Shown here: in pieces, positions 43,366 to 52,572 of the stretch | Layout: each line of letters begins with the position of its first letter | Numbering within the stretch: the stretch's first letter is position 1 | DNA from: AP-15 sp963814865 | GTDB lineage: Bacteria; Pseudomonadota; Alphaproteobacteria; ATCC43930; CGMCC-115725 | DNA length: 64,000 bases | NCBI GenBank assembly: GCA_963814865.1 | Contig: CAWFEN010000009.1 | Coordinates: 372,001 to 436,000 of the forward strand | Reading direction: 5' to 3' | Translations under genes and position numbers: made by a program | The notes under the pieces: generated by a model | Database searches by the model: none | What the model was told of the DNA's origin: nothing | The model's input: only the letters and a program-made list of their open reading frames with translations

Positions 43366-44475
43366 TCAGGTTATCGGTTTGCGCCGTTTCGCCAGCTCCG
43401 CTTCGTTGATGCGCAGGCCGAGGCCGGGCTCTGTCGGAAGGTGGAAGAGGCCGTCGGCCGGCCTTGGCGGATTGTCGAAGACCGCATGCTGGCGCGGCGA
43501 GGGGTCGTTCAGCTCGCACGGCTTGGTCATATGCAACAGGCTGGCGGCGAGGTGCAGATTGGCCATGTGGCCGATCACCGGCTGGGTCTGGTGCGGCACC
43601 AGCTCGACGCCATGCGCCTGGGCGAGCGCGGCGCAGCGCAGCAGCCCGGTGATCCCGCCCATCTTGACGATGTCGGGCTGCACCATGCGCACGCCGGCAT
43701 CGATCAGATCGGCAAGACTCGAGAGCGTATAGGTCTGCTCGCCGGCCGAGACGGTGATGTCGAGCTTTTGCGCGACCTCGCCCATCGCCTTGACATGGTA
43801 GTGCTGGACCGGCTCCTCGAACCACCAGTAGCCGAGCTCTTCGAGCACCCGCCCGACGCGGATCGCACCGCCGGCCGAATAGCCGTTATTGGCGTCGAAG
43901 GCGAGCGGGAAGCCGTCGCCGACCAGTTTGCGCACCGCGCGCGCCTTGGCGATGTCGCCGGGAATATCGGCGTCGGGCCTGGTGCGGTCGGCGTCGAAGC
44001 GGATCTTGACCGCCGCCGGCTGGTCTTGCAGCCGCGTTTCGACCGCGCGCAGGACCTCGTCGACACTGCGCTCGCCATTGCCGCCGATCGAGGCGTAGAA
44101 GGGCAGGGTGGTGCGCCAGGCGCCGCCGAGCAGCTTGTAGATCGGCTGGCCGAAGAACTTGCCCTTCAGGTCCCACAGCGCAATGTCGAGCCCCGCCAAC
44201 GCGCCGGTCAGTGCACCCTCAGGGCCGAGCTTGGCGAATTTGTGGAGCATCGTATCGTGCAAGACCGCATGGTCGAGCGGGTCCTGGCCGATCAAACCCG
44301 GCGCCAGGTCGCGCGCAATAATCCCGAGCGAGGCGAGCCCGCCCTGCATCGGCGACGCCTCGCCGATCCCGGTGAGGCCGTCCTCGCCGTGGATTCTGAC
44401 CCAGGCGCTGCGCTGCGCCGTCTTGTCCGCCGCCGCCCATTGCACCTGGAAGGTTTCGACTTCGGTGATTTTCAT
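43366..44475 (-). CDS. Mandelate racemase/muconate-lactonising enzyme superfamily protein
   Basis: A 369-residue enolase-superfamily enzyme. The catalytic Lys lies in AAVKIRFDADRTRPD, metal ligands in LAFDANNGYSAGG, YWWFEEPVQHY and VSAGEQTYT, and the general His in VELVPHQTQP. The N-terminal capping domain begins ITEVETFQVQWA. The reaction may be racemisation or dehydration of a sugar acid or amino-acid derivative and cannot be chosen from sequence. ATG 44475; ends 47 bases before the M81 gene, probably in one operon with it. Confidence 0.87.
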   Translation of the reverse strand: MKITEVETFQVQWAAADKTAQRSAWVRIHGEDGLTGIGEASPMQGGLASLGIIARDLAPGLIGQDPLDHAVLHDTMLHKFAKLGPEGALTGALAGLDIALWDLKGKFFGQPIYKLLGGAWRTTLPFYASIGGNGERSVDEVLRAVETRLQDQPAAVKIRFDADRTRPDADIPGDIAKARAVRKLVGDGFPLAFDANNGYSAGGAIRVGRVLEELGYWWFEEPVQHYHVKAMGEVAQKLDITVSAGEQTYTLSSLADLIDAGVRMVQPDIVKMGGITGLLRCAALAQAHGVELVPHQTQPVIGHMANLHLAASLLHMTKPCELNDPSPRQHAVFDNPPRPADGLFHLPTEPGLGLRINEAELAKRRKPIT

Positions 44476-44595
44476 GATGCGTTCCCATCTATGTCCTTGC
44501 CTCTGGACACTCTAATCGTAGCTGATGGAAACAACTTCCAGGGTTGAACAGGAGCCAGTGGTACTAACCTGACAAATGACTCCCATACCTCCCGA

Positions 44596-44700
44596 CCGTC
44601 GCCCCCGCGCAGGCGGGGGTCCAGGGCAAGCGCTCGGCGCCTGCCGCCCCCTGTTCAAGCCAGGGGCAGGCTCTGGGTTCCCGCTTTCGCGGGAATGACG
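44596..44700. repeat. Palindromic intergenic repeat (GCGGGAATGACG type)
   Basis: A 105-base block with one hairpin CCCCCGCGCAGGCGGGGG at its left end and another CCCGCTTTCGCGGG at its right end, closing with GAATGACG. The right-hand hairpin also occurs at about 24976-24990. It fills most of the gap between the enolase-family gene and the next one. Confidence 0.7.
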
Positions 44701-44741
44701 AAGGGGAAAGCGGACGGGTGCCAAGCGTTAGAGCCGCTCTA

Positions 44742-45122
44742 CTAGATTTTTTGGAAACTCTGAAGAAATTGTATTAGCTGCGATGCGGTCCAGGTATCGC
44801 CATGATGCCAAAATTCCAAAAGTGTATCGTTATTCAGTATCACCCATTGTGTGACCAGTGGCGACATCTGGTTGAGAATCCGAGGTGGCAAGGTGTTCGC
44901 AACCACACGCGGCCGATCGGCGACGGTCACTGAAAAACTAGGCTGCGTTCGTCCCGGGCGAACGAAATATTTCACTCTCGGGGCATGCCCCGTCATCATC
45001 GTGGAAATCCAAATGACGCCATCAATGCCGGTTTGCGACTTGTCGAGATTGGCCATCTCGATAATGCCGTCATCATCCGATAATTCGTCGGCCAAGAATG
45101 TATCTGCCGGGAGACGAGCCAT
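44742..45122 (-). CDS. Conserved hypothetical protein, start uncertain
   Basis: A 126-residue protein from ATG 45122. It reads DTFLADELSDDDGIIEMANL, then TGIDGVIWISTMMTGHAPRV, KYFVRPGRTQP and ends LEFWHHGDTWTASQLIQFL. I recall short uncharacterised proteins with this pattern but know no function. Coding character seems to start a little before the Met (LRTTGFDQRLKLQKM), so the 5' end may be shortened by the neighbouring ggt gene. Composition is more A/T-rich than its neighbours. No signal peptide or membrane segment. Confidence 0.55.
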   Translation of the reverse strand: MARLPADTFLADELSDDDGIIEMANLDKSQTGIDGVIWISTMMTGHAPRVKYFVRPGRTQPSFSVTVADRPRVVANTLPPRILNQMSPLVTQWVILNNDTLLEFWHHGDTWTASQLIQFLQSFQKI

Positions 45123-45205
45123 CTTTTGAAGCTTCAGTCGTTGATCGAACCCAGTTGTGCGCAATGGAGGCGCATAAATGTCCTGTTGCGCTTCTGGCTG
45201 CAAGC

Positions 45206-46816
45206 CTACCACGCCAATGCCCAGCCGTCGCGGCGCGGGTCGGAGCCGGCGAGCAGCATGCCGGTGGCATCGCGGCGGATGATCTCGATGCTGCACGGGC
45301 CGTCGAGGTCGCCGACCGTTTGCACCGGATGGCCGCGGCGGGCAAGCTCGGCGCGTACGGCTTCCGGAAACCGCCGCTCGATGGTCAGCGCATCGGCGCC
45401 GTCATGCGGCCAGTTGGCGTATTGGCCCGGCACGTTCGAGGTCCAGCGCGGCATCTCGGCGGCCTGCTGCGGGTCGAGCCCGAAATCGATCATCGCCGTC
45501 AATACCTGCAGATTGACCTGCACCTGATGGTCGGCGCCGGGCGTGCCGAAAACGCACCACAAGGCGCCATCCTTCAGCACCAGCGGCGGGTTCATCGTGT
45601 GGCGCACCCGGCGGCCGGGCGCGAGCCGGTTCGGGTGGCCGGGTTCGAGATGCCAGTAACTCATGCGGTTGTTGAGCAGGATGCCGGTGTCGCCGGCGAT
45701 GATGCCTGAGCCGAAGCCGCTGTTGATGCTCTGCACGCCCGAGACGGCGTTGCCCTCGCCGTCGGCGGTGCAGAAATAGGTGGTGTCGCCGGCCGCTTCC
45801 GGCAGGATCCGGGTCGGGGCGGCGCGGCGCCGGTCGATCCGTGCAGCGAGCCCGGCCGCGTATTCGGCCGACAGCAATTCCGCGAGCGGCGCATCGAGCG
45901 AGCGCGGATCGGCGGCCCAATGTTCACGGTCGGCGAAGGCGAGCTTTTTCGCCTCGACCATGACGTGAACCGCATCGGCCGACAGAAATCCCATCCGGGC
46001 GAGATCGAAATGTTCGAGGATCTTCAGCTCTTCGAGCAGCACGAAGCCGGTCGAATTGGGCGGCGCTTCGAGCACGGTAAAGCCGCGATAATCGATCGCG
46101 ATCGGCTCCTGCCGCTCGGCGGCAAACTCTGCGAGATCGGCCGCCGAGACCAAAGCTCCGGCCGCTTCGAGACCGGCGGCGAGCCGCCGCGCCAGCCGGC
46201 CGCGGTAGAAGGTCTCGGCGCCCTCGGATGCGATCTCTTCGAGGGTCCGGGCGAGGTCGGGCTGGCGGATCGGGGCGGCGAGCGGCGGCGCCGCGCCGGC
46301 CGCGAGAAAGATCGCGGTGCCGCGCGGATCGAGAGCCAGTGTCGCGCGATATTCTTCGGCGAAATGGCTATAGGCACGGGTGGCAGCAAAGCCGTCGCGG
46401 GCAAAGCCGATCGCCTCGGCGAACAGGACGTGCCAGGGCAGGCGGCCGAGCTCGCGGTGCATCAGGTCGAGCCCGGCGAGCATCCCCGGCACCGAAACCG
46501 ACAGCGGGCCGGTGCGCGGGATGCCGCCGGCATAGCGCTCGGGGGTCGCCGCGGCCGGGGCCGGGCCGGTGCCGTTGAAGACGACGGCACGCCCGCTCGC
46601 CTGCCGGTAGACCTGGTAGAAGCCGTCGCCGCCGAGCCCCGACATCATCGGTTCGACGACAGCGAGCGTCAGCGCGGTCGCGACCGCGGCATCGACCGCG
46701 TTGCCGCCCGCCCGCAATGCCAGGAGCCCGGCCTGGGCGGCGAGCGGATGGTTCGCTGCAACGGCGCCGCGCCGCCCGATGGCGAGCGGCCGCCAGCAAC
46801 GCATCTCGACGGTCAT
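45206..46816 (-). CDS. ggt: Gamma-glutamyltransferase-family Ntn hydrolase
   Basis: A 536-residue gamma-glutamyltransferase-like enzyme, which transfers or hydrolyses gamma-glutamyl groups. It self-cleaves before the Thr of GDTTYFCTADGEGNAVSGVQ. Other motifs: LRAGGNAVDAAVATALTLAV, MSGLGGDGFYQVYR, PPNSTGFVLLEELKI and GMLLAGSDPRRDGWALAW near the end. No signal peptide is visible, so it may be cytoplasmic. ATG 46816 has GGGAGACC upstream, preferred over Met codons further 5'. The GNAT gene starts divergently about 155 bases away. Confidence 0.87.
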   Translation of the reverse strand: MTVEMRCWRPLAIGRRGAVAANHPLAAQAGLLALRAGGNAVDAAVATALTLAVVEPMMSGLGGDGFYQVYRQASGRAVVFNGTGPAPAAATPERYAGGIPRTGPLSVSVPGMLAGLDLMHRELGRLPWHVLFAEAIGFARDGFAATRAYSHFAEEYRATLALDPRGTAIFLAAGAAPPLAAPIRQPDLARTLEEIASEGAETFYRGRLARRLAAGLEAAGALVSAADLAEFAAERQEPIAIDYRGFTVLEAPPNSTGFVLLEELKILEHFDLARMGFLSADAVHVMVEAKKLAFADREHWAADPRSLDAPLAELLSAEYAAGLAARIDRRRAAPTRILPEAAGDTTYFCTADGEGNAVSGVQSINSGFGSGIIAGDTGILLNNRMSYWHLEPGHPNRLAPGRRVRHTMNPPLVLKDGALWCVFGTPGADHQVQVNLQVLTAMIDFGLDPQQAAEMPRWTSNVPGQYANWPHDGADALTIERRFPEAVRAELARRGHPVQTVGDLDGPCSIEIIRRDATGMLLAGSDPRRDGWALAW

Positions 46817-46971
46817 CTGCGGTCTCCCGGCTGTCGCGCGCATGACAGTATCGCGGTATCGTGGCGCGTGCGCCACAAGCCGTACCGGGGCGCGGCAATG
46901 CCGGCAGCGGTCTTCATCGGCGGAGCGCCGTCGGGGGCTCGGCTGAAAGAGCGCGTGGAGAGCGGGTGGGC

Positions 46972-48123
46972 GTGCCGCGAGAAGTCGAGTTCCGAACCGA
47001 GGCCCTGCCGGATTTCGCCCGGCTTGAAGGCGACTGGCGCCGGCTCGAGGCCGACGCGCGACCGTCCTTCTTCACCTCATGGCATTGGATCGGGACATTG
47101 ATCGCCGCCCTGCCGGCGGCAAGCCGTCCGCGGCTGCTGCGTGGCCTGGTGCAAGGCAAGACGGCGGCGCTTGCATTGCTCGGCGCCGGCGTTGCCACCC
47201 GCCGGCACGGGCTCGTCCGATCACGCGGCCTGTATCTCAACGAAACCGGCGATCGGCGCTTCGACTTGCTGACGATCGAGCACAATGGCGTGCTCGCCGC
47301 CGCCGAGCACGAGGCGGTGGTCCACGATGCACTCGTCGCGTGGTTTGCGGGCCGCGGCAACGAGGCCGACGAGCTTTACCTCAGCGGCTCGCTGCGGCGG
47401 CTGTCGGAGGCGGCGGTCGAGGGCAACCGGCTGCTTCGGAGCGAGATCGCCGTCCCGTCCTACAGCGTCGAGCTCGGCTTGCTCGATGCGACCGGCAACG
47501 CGCTCGATCCGGTCCTCAGCGCCAATGCGCGCCAGCAGCTGCGGCGCTCATTCCGGCATTTCGAGCGCTTCGGCCCCCTCGGCTTGAGCGAGGCAGCGAC
47601 CCTCGCGGAGGCATTGTCGTTTTTCGCGGCGCTGAAGACATTGCATTGCGCGTCGTGGCAGCGCCGGGGCCGGGCGCATGCGTTCAGCCACGCGTTCTTC
47701 GAGCCGTTCCACCGGCTGCTGATCGAGCGCAGCTTTGCCGCAGGCGGGACGCAGCTCCTCAAGGCCTGCGCCGGCGACCGGGTCATCGGCTATCTCTACA
47801 ATTTTCGGCTGGATGGCCGCGTCTACGCCTATCAAAGCGGGTTCGCCGACGGCGACCCGCGCGAGCGGCCCGGCATCGTCAGCCACGCGCTGGCGATCCG
47901 CCACGCCTGCCGCTCCGGCATGCGGGTCTACGATTTCATGGCTGGGCATAACCGGTTGAAGCAAAGCTTTGCGACGCGGTGCGAACCGATGCTGTGGCAG
48001 GTCGTGCAGCAGCCGCGCCTGGCGTTCCGCATCGAACATTTCGCCCGTCGCGTGAAAGCGGCCCTGCCGCCCACGCGCTGGTTGGCAAAAAAAGAGCTTG
48101 CCGGCAGCGGCCCGAAACGATAG
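46972..48123 (+). CDS. FemAB/GNAT-type acyltransferase (acetyltransf_6, CelD-like)
   Basis: A 383-residue GNAT-like protein of the BioF2/CelD type. Early segment FFTSWHWIGTLIAALPAASR and later ARQQLRRSFRHFERFGPLGL, DRVIGYLYNFRLDGRVYAYQ and RVYDFMAGHNRLKQSFATRC are characteristic. Members acylate polysaccharide or amino-sugar precursors. GTG 46972 has GGAG nine bases upstream; GTG 46966 is an alternative. It leads a plus-strand module with a sugar epimerase and a nucleotide-sugar dehydrogenase, supporting a role in exopolysaccharide or capsule building. Confidence 0.78.
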   Translation: MPREVEFRTEALPDFARLEGDWRRLEADARPSFFTSWHWIGTLIAALPAASRPRLLRGLVQGKTAALALLGAGVATRRHGLVRSRGLYLNETGDRRFDLLTIEHNGVLAAAEHEAVVHDALVAWFAGRGNEADELYLSGSLRRLSEAAVEGNRLLRSEIAVPSYSVELGLLDATGNALDPVLSANARQQLRRSFRHFERFGPLGLSEAATLAEALSFFAALKTLHCASWQRRGRAHAFSHAFFEPFHRLLIERSFAAGGTQLLKACAGDRVIGYLYNFRLDGRVYAYQSGFADGDPRERPGIVSHALAIRHACRSGMRVYDFMAGHNRLKQSFATRCEPMLWQVVQQPRLAFRIEHFARRVKAALPPTRWLAKKELAGSGPKR

Positions 48124-48154
48124 GGCAAGGCCGCCGCCGCATAACAGGGGCCTC

Positions 48155-49138
48155 ATGTCGATCCTTCTGACCGGCGCTGCCGGGTTCATCGGCTTTCATG
48201 CCGCCAGGGCATTGCTCGAGCGCGGCGACCGGGTCATCGGGATCGACAACCTGAACGATTATTACGATCCGCGGCTGAAGCAGGCCCGCCTCGCCGCACT
48301 GCGCGCCGATCCGGGCTTCGAGTTCGCCCGGCTCGACGTGGCCGACCGCGCCGGCGTCTTCGCCTTGGTCGAACGCCATCGGGACCTCACCGGCATCATT
48401 CATCTCGCGGCGCAGGCGGGGGTGCGCTACTCGCTCGAAAACCCCTATGCCTATGCCGATGCCAATGTGATGGGGACGCTCGTCATGCTCGAGGCGGCGC
48501 GGCGGATCGACGGGCTGACCGCGTTGACCTATGCCTCATCCTCGTCGGTCTACGGCGCCAACCGGAAGCAGCCGTTCAGTGTCGAGGACCCGGTCGATCA
48601 GCCGGTATCGCTCTATGCCGCGACCAAGCGCAGCTGCGAGCTGATCGCCCACTGCTACAGCCATCTCTACCGGCTGCCGGCGACGGGATTGCGGTTCTTT
48701 ACCGTGTATGGGCCGTGGGGCAGGCCCGACATGGCGGCCTATCTCTTTACCCGCGCAATCCTCGCCGGCGAGCCGATCAAAGTCTTTAACGAAGGCCGGA
48801 TGGCGCGCGACTTCACCTATATCGACGACATCGTCGCCGGCACGATCGCGGCGCATGACCGCCCGCCGCCGGCTGCCGCGGATCGGGTTCGGCATCGGAT
48901 CTACAATCTCGGCAACCACCGCCCCGAAAAGCTTCTCGACTTCATCGCCATCCTCGAGCGGCTGCTCGGGCGCAAGGCGACAAGAGAGCTGCTGCCGATG
49001 CAGCCGGGCGACGTGGCCGAGAGCTTTGCCGACATCGAAGCGTCGCGCCGCGATCTCGGCTTCGAGCCCAAGACCACGATCGAGACGGGGCTCGCCCGCT
49101 TCGTCGAGTGGTACAAGACCTATCACCGGATCGATTGA
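48155..49138 (+). CDS. NAD-dependent nucleotide-sugar epimerase (UDP-glucuronate 4-epimerase-like)
   Basis: An extended SDR of 327 residues. Cofactor motif ILLTGAAGFIGFHAARALLE, catalytic SSSSVYGANRKQPF and Y-A-A-T-K in VSLYAATKRSCEL, plus IDNLNDYYDPRLKQARLAAL and FFTVYGPWGRPDMA, which are typical of UDP-glucuronate 4-epimerases. Start ATG 48155. It is followed 14 bases later by a UDP-sugar 6-dehydrogenase, so the two may make and epimerise a UDP-uronic acid as in TviB/TviC. Confidence 0.87.
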   Translation: MSILLTGAAGFIGFHAARALLERGDRVIGIDNLNDYYDPRLKQARLAALRADPGFEFARLDVADRAGVFALVERHRDLTGIIHLAAQAGVRYSLENPYAYADANVMGTLVMLEAARRIDGLTALTYASSSSVYGANRKQPFSVEDPVDQPVSLYAATKRSCELIAHCYSHLYRLPATGLRFFTVYGPWGRPDMAAYLFTRAILAGEPIKVFNEGRMARDFTYIDDIVAGTIAAHDRPPPAAADRVRHRIYNLGNHRPEKLLDFIAILERLLGRKATRELLPMQPGDVAESFADIEASRRDLGFEPKTTIETGLARFVEWYKTYHRID

Positions 49139-49152
49139 GCCGGCAGGCCGAG

Positions 49153-50433
<1,281 letters not shown>

Positions 50434-50766
50434 CAAAACTGTGAGCCGAGGGCGCGCGGGGTCGCGACGCTCATTGCGATGACTTTGTTCCTCGGCTCGC
50501 CGCGCGGCTGACCGGTTCGGCTGTCACCCCTGTCGGCCGGTTGTGATCGCCTCTTGCCCGGTGCTAAGAGGCCGGCCGGGCGGCGGCGGGATACGAAAAA
50601 TCCGCAGCGGCGATGCCAGTCACTGCCACGGCGGCAATCGCTTCGATTGCCGTGCCGGTGAACCTGGCTGCGGCCGGGGCGCGCCGGTCACGAAGCCATC
50701 GCACCTTTTTCACAGTCGGACTGGCGACGGTTCAGTGCGGATCGTCGCGGCCGCGAAAGGAGAGCC
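50434..50766. other. Non-coding gap after the sugar-dehydrogenase gene
   Basis: About 330 bases without a convincing gene. A 9-base inverted repeat GAGCCGAGG (50443-50451) and CCTCGGCTC (50490-50498) lies near its start and could form part of a transcription stop. No other structure was identified. Confidence 0.45.
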
Positions 50767-51783
50767 ATGCGCCTGCCGTTCCATCTGCCGATCCTGGTGG
50801 CGGCCTTCTGCGCCGTTGCGGCGCGCGCCGAGGCCAATGTCGTCCTCAGGGTCGGGCCGAAGGCGCACTACCACACGGTCGCGGCTGCGGTCGCCGCCGC
50901 CGACAGCGATACCGACCCGGCGCATTACTACGTCATCAAGGTCGCGCCGGGGACCTACACGAATGATTTCCCCTCGGTGACGCGAGCGATGACGATCGAA
51001 GTCGACCCGGCCAGAAGCGGCAGGGCGGTCATCCTCAAGGCTACGCAACTGCTGCCGAACGAAAAGGGCATCATCCTCAACACGGCCAATCTGACGGTCG
51101 ACGGGCTGACCTTCAGGGGCGCCAAAATCGCCGATGACCTTGGCGGCAACGGCGCCGGCATCCGCGATCAGAATCTTGGCAGCCCGGCCACCTTGATCGT
51201 CGAGAACAGCTTGTTCATCGACAATCAAGAAGGAATTCTGACCGGAAATAACGCATCACAGTCGATCTCGATCATCAATTCGACCTTCGAGAACAACGGC
51301 AACCCGAATATAAATCACTTTCAGCATGGATTGTACGTCAACTATGCGGGAAGCCTCACGGTCACCAGCAGCACGTTTTGCGGCCAGCTGATCGGGCATG
51401 ACATCAAGAGCCGGGCGATGATGACGAGCATTTCCGACAACCGGCTTTACGACGGCGAAGCCGATCCGGCGATCGGCTGCCGTGCCGGATCGACCAGCTT
51501 TGCGATCGACGTTGCCAATGGCGGCGTCGCCACGATTTCCGGCAATGCCATCGTCCAAGGCCCAGCCTCGCAGAACTACCGGATGGTCGATTACGGCGAG
51601 GAAGGTCTGCCTTACGGAACCAACACCCTGCTGGTGTCGGACAACAGCTTCACCAACATCGGCGCCAATCCGGCGATCGCGATCTATGATCCAAATTGCA
51701 TCCCGGCGCAATTGGCGGGCAATACCTTTACCGGCATCGCCACGATCGTGGACCCGTCGAACTGCATCGCCCAGGGCAATTGA
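50767..51783 (+). CDS. Secreted right-handed beta-helix protein
   Basis: A 338-residue protein with a signal peptide (residues 1-22, core PILVAAFCAVAARAEA). The mature part has pectate-lyase-like repeats: VIKVAPGTYTNDFPSVTRAM, LTVDGLTFRGAKI, ENSLFIDNQEGILTGNNA and SNDNRLYDGEADPAIGC-like turns. This pattern is a parallel beta-helix as in PelX/NosD-type proteins. No catalytic residues can be identified. AAGGAGAG precedes ATG 50767. Location after the glycan genes is compatible with a polysaccharide-related role. Confidence 0.75.
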   Translation: MRLPFHLPILVAAFCAVAARAEANVVLRVGPKAHYHTVAAAVAAADSDTDPAHYYVIKVAPGTYTNDFPSVTRAMTIEVDPARSGRAVILKATQLLPNEKGIILNTANLTVDGLTFRGAKIADDLGGNGAGIRDQNLGSPATLIVENSLFIDNQEGILTGNNASQSISIINSTFENNGNPNINHFQHGLYVNYAGSLTVTSSTFCGQLIGHDIKSRAMMTSISDNRLYDGEADPAIGCRAGSTSFAIDVANGGVATISGNAIVQGPASQNYRMVDYGEEGLPYGTNTLLVSDNSFTNIGANPAIAIYDPNCIPAQLAGNTFTGIATIVDPSNCIAQGN

Positions 51784-51810
51784 CGCGGCAACGCGGCGGG
51801 CGGATGTCCT

Positions 51811-52500
51811 CTACGGCAGCTTCCGATAGAGCCGCTCGTCGTAGAGCGCGCCTTCGAGCGGCGTCAGCTTCTGCCGGAAGTCTCTCGTATGCGCGGCCAT
51901 GATGCCCGCCTCGAAGGCGCTGTGGTCGCGCCAGGCTTCGACCAGGGTGAAATGGTTGGCGTGGCCGTCCTGCTGCAGCACATCGAACCATAGATTGCCG
52001 GCGTCTTTCCGTCCGGCCTCGGCCAGCGCGGTGACGAGGCCGGCGGCCTGATCCTTTCCGGCCGGGAACACGTCGACATGGGTCACGACGTAGACCGCCT
52101 CGCGGCCGCCCTGCGCCCTCGGCGGGGCCAGCGAGAAACCGTTGAAAACCCTGACCTCGAACGGTCCGACGAGCTGCGGCGCAAGCTTGTCGCGGAACCC
52201 GGTCGCGAGCGGCGATGCGCCATGCGCCTCGGCCGCCTTCTTGTCGCGCCAGGCCTCGAACGTCGCGAACCGGCTCGGCCGGCCGATTTCCTCGAACGCG
52301 TCGAAAGCCGTATTGCCGTCCTGCTTGCGGCTCGCCTCGGCATAGGACCGGATCGCGGCGGCGGCCTGGCCTACCGGCGGCGCAACCTCGAAATAGGTGA
52401 CGATGTAGACCGGCGTGTTCACGGCATCCTCCGCGTGGACAGGCTGCAGCGCTGCGAGGGCCAGTACGGCGAAGCCGAAGGCCAGATGTAAAAATCTCAT
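51811..52500 (-). CDS. Secreted double ABM-fold (monooxygenase-like) protein
   Basis: A 229-residue protein with a signal peptide (FGFAVLALAALQPVHA, residues about 8-23) and two repeats of the antibiotic-biosynthesis-monooxygenase fold. Each begins with a beta strand (VYIVTYFEVAPPVG; VYVVTHVDVFPAGK) and has a conserved helix with W (FATFEAWRDKKAAEAHG; FTLVEAWRDHSAFEAGI). A dimer-like tandem in one chain is common for this fold. Periplasmic location is predicted and the reaction is unknown. It ends close to the beta-helix gene on the other strand. Confidence 0.75.
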   Translation of the reverse strand: MRFLHLAFGFAVLALAALQPVHAEDAVNTPVYIVTYFEVAPPVGQAAAAIRSYAEASRKQDGNTAFDAFEEIGRPSRFATFEAWRDKKAAEAHGASPLATGFRDKLAPQLVGPFEVRVFNGFSLAPPRAQGGREAVYVVTHVDVFPAGKDQAAGLVTALAEAGRKDAGNLWFDVLQQDGHANHFTLVEAWRDHSAFEAGIMAAHTRDFRQKLTPLEGALYDERLYRKLP

Positions 52501-52572
52501 TCCCTCATTCCCTCCCCGGCACGGTTATGGTTCGAGTTTAGGCAGCCTGGCGGTGTCGATGCAACGCGCCCG

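Noticed and set aside
50443..50498. A strong rho-independent terminator after the sugar-dehydrogenase gene
   Set aside because: The 9-base stems are about 40 bases apart and no T run follows.
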